DNA of 64,000 nt from Inquilinus limosus MP06 (GCF_000767795.1 NZ_JANX01000002.1:1-64000); one strand, 5' to 3'. Shown: positions 50,453 to 61,295, counted from the first letter of the stretch. Made by a program: numbers and translations. The notes: generated from the letters alone by a model not told the origin.

Positions 50453-50644
50453 ATGTTCGCCTCCATCATATACTGGCGCGAGAAGGTTGAAGAGACCGCG
50501 TTCGAATCCGCGCTCAGACTTAAGCAGTCGGCCGAAATTGAGGCGATCAGCAGAGATCTGATAGCTCGCAGTCAAGAACGGATTGCAGCCAGCCGTGACC
50601 TTCTGGTAAGGATCTCAGATCGCATAAAATACCAGTTTGATTGA
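50453..50644 (+). CDS. Small protein of unknown function (63 residues)
   Basis: It starts behind GAGGAG with good spacing. The sequence is helical and amphipathic with an A/E/R-rich body (YWREKVEETAFESALRL, EAISRDLIARSQERIAASRD), suggesting a coiled coil. Its end overlaps the start of the receiver-domain gene by eight bases, so they may be co-translated. Confidence 0.5.
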   Translation: MFASIIYWREKVEETAFESALRLKQSAEIEAISRDLIARSQERIAASRDLLVRISDRIKYQFD

Positions 50645-51164
50645 TCCGCGGCGCTCAACCGAGCGAGACCAGGCGCTAGTCAGGATTTTACTGAATATTA
50701 GGTGCTTATTGGCGAACTACTGGTGCCGATCCTCCGTTCTCTGGTGGACGGGAAGAGGCGGAGAACGGACAGTCATAGATCAGCGAACATCGGGCGCTCA
50801 TATCCTCCTCGTCGAGGACAGTTGGATCGTAGCCTGTCAAATTGAAGCAATCGTCCTCGAAGCCGGGTACACCGTGGTTGGGCCGACCGGCTACCTGGCC
50901 GAGGCTATCGAAATAGCCTCGACAGAGCAGATTGCGGCCGCGCTGCTCGACATCGAGATTAGCGGAGGTGACCACACATATCCTGTCGCGGAGGCATTGA
51001 TGGCCCGAGGCATCCCGTTCGCATTCATAAGCTCTCGCCCTCGACGGGAGATTGACCCGGTGTACCGGGACCTGCCAAGCATCGGTAAACCCTTCCGTCC
51101 CGCGGCGCTCCTAGCAACGCTCTCCGAGCTGGTCGGCGACCACGGGATCAACATAGGTCGATAA
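50637..51164 (+). CDS. Single-domain response regulator (receiver domain)
   Basis: A 175-residue protein whose last 125 residues form a receiver domain: HILLVEDSWIVACQIEAIVL (acidic pocket D), phospho-acceptor Asp in ALLDIEISGG, Ser in FAFISSRP and Lys in IGKPFRP. There is no output domain. The first 45 residues look non-native (Trp/Cys-rich) and the true start may be further downstream, just before VIDQRTSGAHILLVED, but no good start codon is present there. Single-domain receivers of this type act in phosphorelays such as the alphaproteobacterial general stress response. No histidine kinase is nearby. Confidence 0.75.
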   Translation: MIDPRRSTERDQALVRILLNIRCLLANYWCRSSVLWWTGRGGERTVIDQRTSGAHILLVEDSWIVACQIEAIVLEAGYTVVGPTGYLAEAIEIASTEQIAAALLDIEISGGDHTYPVAEALMARGIPFAFISSRPRREIDPVYRDLPSIGKPFRPAALLATLSELVGDHGINIGR

Positions 51165-51340
51165 GTCCTGCAGCAGTTTCCCGAGCATGCCTGAGATTCG
51201 GCCGGTCCTGATTGCTTGGCTCGGCCGAAGGGCCCCAAAGCTGCCTCACCTCAAACTCCGGATATTGGGTGAGGCCCCGATCACTCGCTGTGATCGGATT
51301 GACCCTCGGCACCAGAGCTTTCGGATATCCTGCCGGTGAA

Positions 51341-51934
51341 ATGACGCCCCGGATCCCGACCTCCGCCCTCCTCGATGGCCTGCTGCGCGAGGCCGATGCC
51401 GAGCGCGTGACGCTGCGCTGGCTGGTGGACCAGTTGGGCGATCGCTCCTTCGGCCTAGTGATGCTGCTGCTGGCTCTGCTCGGGGCGATGCCGGGCGCAT
51501 CCGCCATCGTCGCCCCGCTGCTCGCCATCCTGGCGGTGCAGATGATGTTGGGCCATGCCGGACCGGCCTTCCCCCAGCGCGTCGCCGAGCGCAGCGTGCG
51601 GACCGAGGGGCTGGCGCGCACCCTCCGCCGCGCCGTGCCGGTTTTGCGTGCCATCGAGGCTTTCATCCATCCGCGCTGGCCGACGCCGTTCGAGACGACC
51701 AAGCGCGGGGTCGGGCTGGTGGTGCTGCTGCTCGGCGTCCTGCTGCTGGCGCCGATCCCCCTGAGCAACATTCCGCCCGCCCTGGTGACCGCCCTGCTCG
51801 CCATCGCCTATCTGGAGGAGGACGGGATTCTGCTCTCCGTTGCCCTCGCGGCCTCCGCCCTGCTGCTCGCCATCGCCGCCGGCGTCGTCTGGCAGACGAT
51901 GGGTGAGCTGGGCTGGGTGCGGGGATTTTTCTAG
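51341..51934 (+). CDS. ExoD family membrane protein
   Basis: A 197-residue protein from the ATG at 51341. It matches the exopolysaccharide synthesis ExoD family: LRWLVDQLGDRSFGLVMLLL, ALLGAMPGASAIVAPLLAIL and AVQMMLGHAGPAFPQRVAER, then RAVPVLRAIEAFIHPRWPTP with membrane spans GLVVLLLGVLLLAPIPLSNI and ILLSVALAASALLLAIAAGV. ExoD affects exopolysaccharide production and alkali tolerance in Sinorhizobium. Single gene with a weak ribosome site; an upstream in-frame extension is probably not coding. Confidence 0.85.
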   Translation: MTPRIPTSALLDGLLREADAERVTLRWLVDQLGDRSFGLVMLLLALLGAMPGASAIVAPLLAILAVQMMLGHAGPAFPQRVAERSVRTEGLARTLRRAVPVLRAIEAFIHPRWPTPFETTKRGVGLVVLLLGVLLLAPIPLSNIPPALVTALLAIAYLEEDGILLSVALAASALLLAIAAGVVWQTMGELGWVRGFF

Positions 51935-52489
51935 AAGCGGCCACAAGCTCGCTCCACACTCACCGCAGTGAAGCAGCCAGAGATGCTCGAGCTCATTCGA
52001 GCCTGGATTCAACCGTTCCGGACAGCGCCGCCAGACAGGGGTGCGCAAATGGTCATAGAGCCGGCGTTCCGAGATGGCGTATCGCGGCGGCTGCGGCTCG
52101 ACTGATGGCGAGAGCGTGCGGGCCCCGCGCATTCGATGCAGAGGAGATCGGGTCGACCTCGGTCATCGGGCATCTTAGACCGGAATCTCAAGCCCGACAG
52201 AAAACATCCTGCAGCCCTCGCCCGAGCCGCGCGCCAACTTCCCAGTCCAGCCCCGCTGCAACTCTGCAGCCATCGACAGCCCGCCCATTTGACCTACGCC
52301 GCGCAGCGGACATTGTCCGAACCGGCTATCGTCGGCGCTGCTCAACCGGCTTGGCGTACCGACGGGCGCCACATCCGGACATTGCCGTGACTCCTTCAAG
52401 CCGGACCTGGCTCGGCGACCTTGCGCAGATCTCGCGACATATCTGTCGGGAAGGGCCGGCGGTCGGGCAGAACTGTGCGAGCGAAGGCA
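51935..52489. other. Gene-poor stretch
   Basis: About 555 bases without a convincing gene. Short frames on both strands lack ribosome sites and protein-like composition. GGACATTGTCCGAACCGGCTAT (split as GGACATTGTCC and GAACCGGCTATCG, around 52310-52335) is distantly reminiscent of the repeats at 46985 and 49623. I see no promoter or terminator. Confidence 0.4.
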
Positions 52490-52912
52490 CTATAGGAGGC
52501 CGACCACTCTCAACAGGAGCGCCGCCGCAACCGCCGCAAGCACCAGAACGGCCAGTGCACCCCCGCTCCACCGGCCGGGGGCGGGCGACTGAGTTCCGGG
52601 CAGCGGGGCACGACGGGCCGTCCTCGGCTCCACACTGGGCAGGAGCGAAGCTAGGCGAGCCGCGATGGCCATGATCTCGCCGCTCGACCGATCGGCTTGT
52701 GCCGTGCCGGTGATGATCTCGGCCAGCTCAAGCACGGCTGCGTCCCGTGGCTGCCCGGCCAGCCGGCCTGCCGTGACCCAGGGATCGCCACCCAGGCGGC
52801 CCAGCATGGAGACCACGCTCAAGGGCATGCCGTTGGATTCCGCCCCGACATCGGCGAACAGAAACGCATTCAGATTCGACTGGCGCAAGCGAAAGACGTC
52901 GGTGTCGGGCAT
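52490..52912 (-). CDS. Small protein with C-terminal membrane anchor
   Basis: A 140-residue protein from the ATG at 52912, with GAGGTG upstream; the 94 residues before it in the open frame are not credible. The N-terminal 80 residues are soluble (RLRQSNLNAFLFADVGAESN, LSVVSMLGRLGGDPWVTAGR). After a Pro/Arg linker a single tail anchor follows: GGALAVLVLAAVAAALLLRV. Unknown function. It is divergent from the small membrane protein at 53193. Confidence 0.62.
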   Translation of the reverse strand: MPDTDVFRLRQSNLNAFLFADVGAESNGMPLSVVSMLGRLGGDPWVTAGRLAGQPRDAAVLELAEIITGTAQADRSSGEIMAIAARLASLLPSVEPRTARRAPLPGTQSPAPGRWSGGALAVLVLAAVAAALLLRVVGLL

Positions 52913-53192
52913 GTCCAAGTCGCACCTCGTGGGGATATATGACGTGATGGCCACACGCCAAAAATCAAGAGCAAGACACGTCAGAAGCATCGAAATATCG
53001 ACCTCTGCGCCATTTTGGCCAAGATGAGAATTAAGGCCGAATTTTGATTGAGAAGGCCGTCGGATGATCGGATCAGATCGATCGAAATTTGGCGATCGAC
53101 GGCGCCGAAAAAATAAATCCCGGACAACATCTAGGACATGATAGTTTGGCGAGTGAGGGAGATTTGCCTCTCTCCGAACGAAAGCACAATCC

Positions 53193-53537
53193 ATGAAAAC
53201 CCCCGAATGGCTTAAACCGGCGCTCTACGGCGCCGTGTGCGGTGCTGTCGTGCTCGCCGTCATCGGTTTCGGCTGGGGTGGCTGGGTCACCGGCTCCTCG
53301 GCCCAGCGCATGGCCCAGGACCGGTCCAAGACGGATGTCGTGGCCGCATTGTCGCTGATCTGCATCGACCAGTCGAAGCGCGACCCGCAGCTGACGGAAC
53401 GGATCGCGGAGCTCAAGGCGGCATCGACCTACAGCCGCGGCGACCTCGTGGTCAAAGCCGGCTGGGCGACGATGCCGGGCGGAACGACCGCCGACGCCCA
53501 GGTCGCCAAGGCCTGCGCCGCCCAACTCGCCAGCTAG
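53193..53537 (+). CDS. Small membrane-anchored protein of unknown function
   Basis: A 114-residue protein with an N-terminal transmembrane segment (LYGAVCGAVVLAVIGFGWGG) followed by GWVTGSSAQRMA and a soluble helical region with two cysteines (LICIDQSKRDPQ, AKACAAQLAS). Proteins of this shape (WxKPALYGAxxGA) are common in alphaproteobacteria and uncharacterised. Standalone gene. Confidence 0.75.
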   Translation: MKTPEWLKPALYGAVCGAVVLAVIGFGWGGWVTGSSAQRMAQDRSKTDVVAALSLICIDQSKRDPQLTERIAELKAASTYSRGDLVVKAGWATMPGGTTADAQVAKACAAQLAS

Positions 53538-53658
53538 GCCGGATGCAAGATCGGCCGCAACGCGGGTCGCGGACCCGGAGCCCGTCCATCGCCGGCCAGG
53601 CGCCGGCGATGGGCGAGATGGGCAGCCGCGTGCCGGTCGGTGTAGGCCCCAGGCCGGA

Positions 53659-53895
53659 TCAGCGGCCGTCTGATCGGCGCGGGGCGCCGGAATCGCGCTC
53701 GGCCGAACGCGACAGCTCATGCTCCGGCACCATCCGCTCCTCGCTTCCGCGCACGCTGCGGACCCGGTAGAGCGGACCGGACGTGTCGCTGGGATAATGG
53801 GCGAGCACCTTGAACGCCCCGTCCCCGGAGTGTCCGGACAGCGATCGGCGGGAGACCTGCACGACGCTGCCGATGGCGAATTTGTAGTCCTTCAT
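53659..53895 (-). CDS. Small protein of unknown function (78 residues)
   Basis: Start at 53895 with AGGAG eight bases upstream. The sequence MKDYKFAIGSVVQVSRRSLS, GAFKVLAHYPSDTSGPLYRV then RSVRGSEERMVPEHELSR looks like a compact beta-barrel of the kind found in small stress-associated proteins. The upstream in-frame extension to 54027 is not protein-like. It lies between a membrane protein and groEL. Confidence 0.72.
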   Translation of the reverse strand: MKDYKFAIGSVVQVSRRSLSGHSGDGAFKVLAHYPSDTSGPLYRVRSVRGSEERMVPEHELSRSAERDSGAPRRSDGR

Positions 53896-54118
53896 GGGTG
53901 ATGCTCCTGGCTGTTGGGATGGCTGGCGGCGAATGCCGCTATCGCGGATGGGACCGGGCCGGACCCGGCCCGCCGCATGCCTGCGCGGAATTGTCGGAGT
54001 GAGCGGGGCGGGTCGCGAACTCACCACCGCCCATCAATGTCGGGAAGATATTGCTCAAATAAACAGAATTCGAATATAAAATCAAACCATAATATTATTC
54101 TGATAACCAATATAATTT

Positions 54119-54147
54119 ATTGAATTTGTCGATGCTGATTCCCATAT
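54119..54147 (+). promoter_or_regulatory. RpoH (sigma-32)-type promoter upstream of groEL
   Basis: ATTGAAT (54119-54125), 15 bases, then CCCATAT (54141-54147) matches the heat-shock consensus CTTGAAA-N(11-15)-CCCATNT. It sits about 110 bases before the groEL start in an AT-rich island (54040-54165) that is otherwise free of genes. No CIRCE inverted repeat (TTAGCACTC type) was seen, so control by HrcA is not indicated. Confidence 0.6.
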
Positions 54148-54167
54148 CTGCGAGATATAGAATTTAG

Positions 54168-55883
<1,716 letters not shown>

Positions 55884-55917
55884 ACCCCGCCGCCCCGGGA
55901 CTGGCGTCGAAGCAGCG

Positions 55918-56232
55918 TCAGGGCAGGACGCCGACGAACACCCGCCGGTAGCCGCTGATCAGATCCACGGCGGAAGTCGCCGCGGCCCGGCTGAGCTGCT
56001 CCGCCCCGGCGTCGCGCTCGCGCTCGACAAGCTGCACCAGCTCCTGGAACCGGCGATGCGCGATCGTCGCCGGGTCGATCCCGGCCCTGTCGTGCAGCAT
56101 AACGAAACCGGGCTGTGGCAACTCTTGGGCCAGGACCCGAAGCAGGTCGAGCAGCTTGGCACCAGTGTCGACGCGGTGCCACCGGTCTCCGTCCCAGACC
56201 GAGATCGTCGGCCGGATTTCCATCTGCATCAT
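55918..56232 (-). CDS. Small protein of unknown function
   Basis: A 104-residue protein from the ATG-ATG at 56232, with GGAG upstream; the longer open frame overlaps the GH130 gene and is spurious. It reads MEIRPTISVWDGDRWHRVDT then GAKLLDLLRVLAQELPQPGF. It is a small soluble protein with no recognised motif. It sits 34 bases downstream of the phosphorylase gene on the same strand, so it is likely in the same transcript. Confidence 0.62.
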   Translation of the reverse strand: MMQMEIRPTISVWDGDRWHRVDTGAKLLDLLRVLAQELPQPGFVMLHDRAGIDPATIAHRRFQELVQLVERERDAGAEQLSRAAATSAVDLISGYRRVFVGVLP

Positions 56233-56266
56233 GCATCTCCGTGTCTTGTCATGAGCGGCCGCGGCG

Positions 56267-57565
56267 TCAGCCCTCCATCGCCGCCAACAACGCCGCGATC
56301 TCGGTCGTCGCGAGGGTAGAGAAGGTGTCGGAGACCGCGTAGGGCAGGACGATCTGATCACCGTGCCGCATCGCCCCGCAGGTGTAGACGACGTTGGGCA
56401 CATAGCCTTCGCGTTCCGACGGCTCGGGCCTGACCAGCGGCTCGCGCGACCGGGCGAGAACCCTGGAGGGATCCTGCTTGTCGAGCAGAACCGCCCCGAT
56501 CGAATACCGCCGGACCGGCCCGACGCCATGGGTCAGCAGCAGCCAGCCCTCGTCGAGCTCAATCGGCGATCCGCAATTACCAATCTGCACGAACTCCCAC
56601 GGAAACCGCGGCTTAAGGATGAGCCGGCCGCCTTCCCAGACATGCAGGTCGTCGGACCGGATCAGATACAGGTTCTCGTTGTCCTGCCGCCCAATCATGG
56701 CATAGCGGCCGTCGAGCCGGCGGGGAAACAGGGCCATGCCCTTGTTGCCGGCGGCGTCGCCTCGCAGTGGGACCATTCGGAACGAGACGAAGTCGGTGGT
56801 CTCGAGCATCTCGGACCGGATCCCAAGGCCGCTATAGGCAGTGTAGGTGGCGCGGAAGACCGTGCGGTCGCCCTCGTCGAATGCCACGAACCGGGCATCC
56901 TCGATGCCATGCGCCTGGGAGTCCGTGACGGGAAAGATCACCCGCTCGCTGATGTCCTCGTCGGGCGCGAACACCAGCTCGACCTCGTCGCCGCGCTGGC
57001 CGGACACCCGCCGCTGCACTCCGGGAACGGAGGCGAGGCGGGCCGACGGGTCGATGGCCAGGCCGCCGTCCACCGCGATCGTGCCCGACCGGAACGTCAG
57101 TGACGAGATGTGCCCTTCCCCGACGGCGCGGAGGCTGAGGATGAAGCGGCGCCCACCCTCCGGCGCGCCAGACTGGTCGGGATGCGGCACGATGCTGGGA
57201 TTGAACAGCGCTGCCGCCTCGAAGGCGTATTCCAGCAGGAAATAGGCGCCGACCAACTGGCGCTGCGTCTCGGTGAAGCGGGCATGGGGCGCGAAAGCGC
57301 CCTCCATGTCGTCCGCCCGGGCCTCGAACCGCTCCAGCAGGCGGCGGTGGCGGCCTTCGAAATTCGTCAGCACCTCGGCCAGATGGTCGGCCGCCGCCTC
57401 GGGCTCCAGCGCCAGCACCCGGTCGACGATGTGGTTGGCGCGGGACTTGTCGCCGGGATTGAGGTCGCGAGGCTCGACCGCCGGCTTGAACGGGCGAACG
57501 ACCACGCGGGAGGGATCCGGGCGCAGATGCAGGGCCGCCCGGTTCAGGAAAGTGATTTGCGACAA
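56267..57565 (-). CDS. Glycoside hydrolase family 130 protein (beta-mannoside phosphorylase-like)
   Basis: 432 residues, TTG start with GAGG upstream. GH130 enzymes phosphorolyse beta-mannosides (beta-1,2- or beta-1,4-linked), releasing mannose 1-phosphate. The five-bladed fold is supported by LFNPSIVPHPDQ near the N-terminus, GIEDARFVAFDEGDRTVFRA (family GxEDPR-like signature), KGMALFPRRLDGRYAMIGRQ, WEFVQIGNCGSPIELDEGWL and LPYAVSDTFSTLATTEIAAL. The expected acid Asp is in EDAR. The adjacent gene is a glycosyltransferase with an extra toroid domain, so the pair may build or recycle a mannan or a mannosyl-storage oligosaccharide. Sub-family specificity is not assignable. Confidence 0.87.
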   Translation of the reverse strand: MSQITFLNRAALHLRPDPSRVVVRPFKPAVEPRDLNPGDKSRANHIVDRVLALEPEAAADHLAEVLTNFEGRHRRLLERFEARADDMEGAFAPHARFTETQRQLVGAYFLLEYAFEAAALFNPSIVPHPDQSGAPEGGRRFILSLRAVGEGHISSLTFRSGTIAVDGGLAIDPSARLASVPGVQRRVSGQRGDEVELVFAPDEDISERVIFPVTDSQAHGIEDARFVAFDEGDRTVFRATYTAYSGLGIRSEMLETTDFVSFRMVPLRGDAAGNKGMALFPRRLDGRYAMIGRQDNENLYLIRSDDLHVWEGGRLILKPRFPWEFVQIGNCGSPIELDEGWLLLTHGVGPVRRYSIGAVLLDKQDPSRVLARSREPLVRPEPSEREGYVPNVVYTCGAMRHGDQIVLPYAVSDTFSTLATTEIAALLAAMEG

Positions 57566-57600
57566 GATGTCCTCGGGCAGGTCAAGGGAAGGTCACGCAC

Positions 57601-59883
57601 TCACGTCTCGGCCAGGCGCGGCACGAATTTCGCTCGGCCGTCCATGACATGCGCGATGCGGCGCATCTCCAGCTGGCTGAGGAGATAGGAGACGACGGAT
57701 TCGCCGCCCTGGTTCTCGTTCACCCGGTCGGGATGCAGGCCGTCGCGGCAACCGCCGGTCTCGGGATCGACCAGGGGCAGCCCCAGGTCGTTGGCGCCGA
57801 GAAACCAGCCGAAGGCGCGCTCCGCGTTGGCTTTCCATTCAGGGTCACCCTCGACGCGCCACGCCGCCAGGCAGGCGGAGACGGCGGCCGTGACCTCCAG
57901 GGGCTGCTGGTCGAAGGGCCGTGGCGCCGTCCGCCGGTCGCTGAAGCTGCTCGACCCGACCGGCCGGAACACGCCGGCCGGCGTCGTCTGATGCGACATC
58001 AGCCAGTGCAGGGTACGCAGACCCGCATCGACAAACTCGACTGATCGGACGCCCATGCCGGTGACGATCAGGGCCTGCGGCAGCCGCGCATTGTCATAGG
58101 CCAGCCCGTCCTCGAACCAGGCCCAGCCTCCGGTCTCGACGGCCGCCAGTATCGACATCAGCCTCGTGGCCAGGGCGTGCCGGACACGTTCGGCAAGGGT
58201 GTCGTCGGCCGTCACGGCGCAGTAGGCGTCGAGCCCGAGCAGGGTGAAGGCCCAGGCGCGAGGCGAGCCGAAGGCCTCCACCGCCGGCAGCGCCTCGGCG
58301 AACAGCGCGGTGGCCCAGCGCCGGCGCGATGCGCTGGCGTCGCTGCGCGCGCATTCTCCCAGAGCCCAGAGCGTTCGGCCGTGGCTGTCCTCCGAACCGC
58401 TCTCCTCCAGCCAGCGCCGGTCGAAGCCCATGAAGTTGCGGAATCGCCGCGTGTCGGGATTCCAGGCATGCTGGACGAAGGCCGCCAGCCGGGCGGTCAG
58501 GGGCTCGGGCAGTGCCACCTCGCCGGGATGGTTGAGGGCGCAGGCCACCAGCAGTGCACGGGCGTTGTCGTCGACGCAGTAGCCATGGGACCGATCGGGC
58601 ACCGAATGCACGGCATGCTGGAACAACCCGGTGTCGTCGCACATCGACAGGAAATGGCCGAGCTGCATCGCCAGCGGCGCGAAGCGGGGACTGGCCGGCT
58701 CACGCCCATCGGGTCGCTCGACCACCCGGAACCGGTGCCCCTGCCGCGCCTGCTCGAAGACGCTCCGGTACTGCTCCGCCGTGCGCGCCCAGGTCATCGA
58801 CCGGCTGCCGGCATAGGCGCGACGGCGCATCGCCTCACGCCGGATGTCGTCGGTCAGCAGTCCTGCGACCGCGGCGCCGGTGGCTGCGGCGTCGCTGGAC
58901 GGGACCAGGATGCCGCGCCCGTCGGCCAGCAGCTCGCGGGCGTGCCAATAGGGCGTCGAGACCACCGCCTTGCCGAGGCCGAAGCTGTAGGCCAGGGTCC
59001 CCGACGTCATCTGCGCCTCGTCGAGATAGGGCGTGACGTAGACGTCGCACATCGAGATGAACTCGAGCAGCGTGGCCAGATCGACGAACTGGTCGAGCAG
59101 CACGACATGCCCTTCAACCCCGCGATCCCGTGCCCGGGCGGCCAGGCTTTCGCGGTAGGTCTCACCCTGGTCGCGGACCAGGTTGGGATGCGTCGCGCCG
59201 AGCACGACATACACCGCGTCGGGCTGGCTGCGCAGGATCTCGGGCATGGCGTCGATCATGACCTCGATGCCCTTGTTCGGGGACAGGAGGCCGAAGGTCA
59301 GGATGACCGGCCGCCCGGCGAAGCCCAGCCTGGCCTTCGCCGCGGTGGGCTCGGTGAAAGCGACGTCGGGGATGCCGTGCAGGACGATGTCGATCTTGTC
59401 CGCCGGAACACCATAGACCGTCCGCAGCAGGTCGCGGCCCTTCCGGGCCATGACGACGACCCGCACCGACGCGCCAATGATCCTGCCCAGCACGTCCCGC
59501 TGCGCCGCCGTTGGCTCGGTCAGGACGGTGTGGAGCGTGGTGACCACCGGCATGGTCAGGCGCGACAGCAGCGCCATGACATGGCAGCCGGCCTCGCCGC
59601 CGAAGATGCCGAATTCGTGCTGCAGCGAGACCACGTCGAACCGGCCGGCGTTGAGGATATCGGCCGCCCGGACATACTCCTCGATCCGGTCGTCGGCGAT
59701 CTCGATGCGGACGGCGGGCGGGTAGTCATAGGCCTGGCCGTGATCGGTCATCGCCGCGATGCAGGTCTCGGCGACCGCCTCCGACGCCGCCACCGCCTGC
59801 TGCAGGTCGGTCGTGAAGGTCGCGATCCCGCAGCGGCGCGGGAGCGAATTGCCGATGAAGGCCACGCGAATCGGCTGGGTCAC
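57601..59883 (-). CDS. GT4 glycosyltransferase fused to an alpha/alpha-toroid domain
   Basis: 760 residues, GTG start behind GGAGG. Residues 1-370 are a GT-B glycosyltransferase: AFIGNSLPRRCGIATFTTDL, SLQHEFGIFGGEAG, TFGLLSPNKGIEVMIDAMPE and the donor-binding end VYVTPYLDEAQMTSGTLAYS. Residues about 400-750 are all-helical and resemble glycosidase-type toroids: CDDTGLFQHAVHSVPDRSHG, YCVDDNARALLVACAL and TLWALGECARSD. The fusion suggests synthesis and trimming or sensing of a polysaccharide by one polypeptide. The phosphorylase gene begins 35 bases downstream. Mannosyl transfer is inferred from the neighbour. Confidence 0.87.
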   Translation of the reverse strand: MTQPIRVAFIGNSLPRRCGIATFTTDLQQAVAASEAVAETCIAAMTDHGQAYDYPPAVRIEIADDRIEEYVRAADILNAGRFDVVSLQHEFGIFGGEAGCHVMALLSRLTMPVVTTLHTVLTEPTAAQRDVLGRIIGASVRVVVMARKGRDLLRTVYGVPADKIDIVLHGIPDVAFTEPTAAKARLGFAGRPVILTFGLLSPNKGIEVMIDAMPEILRSQPDAVYVVLGATHPNLVRDQGETYRESLAARARDRGVEGHVVLLDQFVDLATLLEFISMCDVYVTPYLDEAQMTSGTLAYSFGLGKAVVSTPYWHARELLADGRGILVPSSDAAATGAAVAGLLTDDIRREAMRRRAYAGSRSMTWARTAEQYRSVFEQARQGHRFRVVERPDGREPASPRFAPLAMQLGHFLSMCDDTGLFQHAVHSVPDRSHGYCVDDNARALLVACALNHPGEVALPEPLTARLAAFVQHAWNPDTRRFRNFMGFDRRWLEESGSEDSHGRTLWALGECARSDASASRRRWATALFAEALPAVEAFGSPRAWAFTLLGLDAYCAVTADDTLAERVRHALATRLMSILAAVETGGWAWFEDGLAYDNARLPQALIVTGMGVRSVEFVDAGLRTLHWLMSHQTTPAGVFRPVGSSSFSDRRTAPRPFDQQPLEVTAAVSACLAAWRVEGDPEWKANAERAFGWFLGANDLGLPLVDPETGGCRDGLHPDRVNENQGGESVVSYLLSQLEMRRIAHVMDGRAKFVPRLAET

Positions 59884-59971
59884 GGCAGCGCCTCCATCGG
59901 AACGGCCGCCGGCCCGTCGCGGCGCGGCGACGGTCCGGCGGCATGGAAAGGGTCGGTCGATGCGCCGGGCC

Positions 59972-60112
59972 TCAGCTCTTCTTCTTGCTCTGGCCCGCGC
60001 CCGGGGCCGCCGCCCGGCTCAGCGCGCTCATGGTCGCGCCATGAATCACCGGCTTCGCAGCCTGCTTGGGTTTCCGGATTTCCCGATTGCTACGCTTCTG
60101 CCCTTTGGCCAT
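59972..60112 (-). CDS. Very small basic protein (46 residues)
   Basis: Too short for most gene callers. The start at 60112 follows GAGGAG by six bases. It reads MAKGQKRSNREIRKPKQAAK then PVIHGATMSALSRAAAPGAG and a lysine-rich end. The composition is like that of small conserved nucleic-acid-associated proteins of alphaproteobacteria. It sits between the glycosyltransferase and the cold-shock gene, all on the minus strand. Confidence 0.68.
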   Translation of the reverse strand: MAKGQKRSNREIRKPKQAAKPVIHGATMSALSRAAAPGAGQSKKKS

Positions 60113-60188
60113 GAAATCTCCTCTGCGCCCGATGGGGACGGCGCGCTGTGTGTGATGACGGAATGCTGCGGCGGTCGCGCTGGCGCGG

Positions 60189-60401
60189 TCACTCCACGGC
60201 CTTTAGATTGTCCGCGGAGGGCTTCCCGCTCCGCTGGTCGGGGACCAGATCGAAGCCCAGCCGCTGACCCTGGGTCAGCTGGCCGAGGCCGGAGCGCTCG
60301 ACGGCGGTGATGTGGACGAAGGTGTCCTTGCCTCCTTCATCCGGCGTGATGAAGCCGAAGCCCCTCTGGGCGTCGAACCATTTGACGGTTCCCGCTGCCA
60401 T
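60189..60401 (-). CDS. Cold-shock protein (CspA family)
   Basis: 70 residues, start behind AGAGGA. A single OB-fold cold-shock domain with intact RNP-1 (KWFDAQRGFGFITPDE) and RNP-2 (DTFVHITAV). These proteins bind single-stranded RNA and DNA as chaperones at low temperature or stress. The length is standard. Encoded upstream of the 46-residue basic protein. Confidence 0.94.
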   Translation of the reverse strand: MAAGTVKWFDAQRGFGFITPDEGGKDTFVHITAVERSGLGQLTQGQRLGFDLVPDQRSGKPSADNLKAVE

Positions 60402-60848
60402 GAATTCCTCTTTTCGCAGGCACTGGCCCGGCCGGGCCGCGACATTCGCGGGGACGACCGAACTGGCATTCAGATGAGAACCTGGGTTTCCGTTGCGCCT
60501 ATGGGCACAAGGACGGATCTCTATATCCGGAATTGATCCAGTGATCCTGGACCAGAATCATCGAAATCCCCAGAAAATACGACCGTCGATTCGAAAAAAA
60601 ATACGTCACCGAAATTGACCCCGAATAGGCGATATATTTCAATCGCATATAGATACCAGCGGGATCTGGAAATATAATTCTGAAATGAGTCGTGACTTTT
60701 TCGGTCGCAATACCTGATGGTCGACACCATATTGGTTGGCACAGAATGGGAAATCCTGTCCGGAGCTGAGTTCTCTCGCGTTCCTGGATTTCGGTGCCGC
60801 CATCGAGGGCTGCCGTGCGGCTCCATACGCCGGCACAAGGAGACATCA
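60402..60848. other. AT-rich intergenic region between divergent genes
   Basis: About 450 bases between the cold-shock gene (minus) and the Sel1-like gene (plus). 60510-60720 is distinctly AT-rich (runs such as CGAAAAAAAATACG and GGCGATATATTTCAATCG), as expected for promoter and 5' leader DNA of both genes; cold-shock mRNAs often have long leaders. I could not define convincing promoter boxes. Frames here have no ribosome sites. Confidence 0.5.
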
Positions 60849-61295
60849 TTGAAGATCGACAGCATGAGACGACTGCAGCGGGACGCCGAGCTCGGCGATG
60901 CCGTGGCGCAGTTCAATCTCGGCATCGTCTATGGCAATCGGAGCGGCGAACCCGGCCATGCCGTCGAGGACAGACGGATGGATGCCATCCGGTGGCTGTT
61001 GCGCTCGGCGAACCAGGGGCTGCCGCGGGCGCAGAACCGGCTGGCCGAAATCTATGTCGAAGGTCCGGACGCGTCGAAGGACGCGGTCAAGGCGTGTGCC
61101 TGGTTTCTCCTGGCGGCTGCGGGGGAACTCGGTGCCCGGGGGCAGACCGCCCGATCGGGCTACGAGCGTGCCGCAGCGCTTCTGAGCGCGACGCAGATCG
61201 CGCAGGCGCATCGCCGGGCGGCGCGCTGGAAGCCGAAGATCGAAGCGGAGAACGCCCAGGCGGAGGCGCCGATCCTGGCGACGGTGCTGCCATGA
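60849..61295 (+). CDS. Small Sel1-repeat protein
   Basis: 148 residues from a TTG at 60849, chosen because AAGGAGA lies just upstream; an in-frame ATG follows at 60864. Two Sel1 repeats are visible: MRRLQRDAELGDAVAQFNLG then IRWLLRSANQGLPRAQNRLA and a partial third, ACAWFLLAAAGELGARGQTA. No signal peptide, so it is probably cytoplasmic. It is coupled by ATGA to a 29-residue membrane peptide gene. Confidence 0.72.
   Translation: MKIDSMRRLQRDAELGDAVAQFNLGIVYGNRSGEPGHAVEDRRMDAIRWLLRSANQGLPRAQNRLAEIYVEGPDASKDAVKACAWFLLAAAGELGARGQTARSGYERAAALLSATQIAQAHRRAARWKPKIEAENAQAEAPILATVLP

Noticed and set aside
50490-50525. GTTCGAATCC, resembling a tRNA T-loop
   Set aside because: No acceptor, D or anticodon stem can be formed around it; it falls inside the small ORF at 50453.
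51455-52132. Minus-strand frame opposite exoD extending into the gap
   Set aside because: Mostly antisense to exoD; the part outside it has no start signal or recognisable motif.
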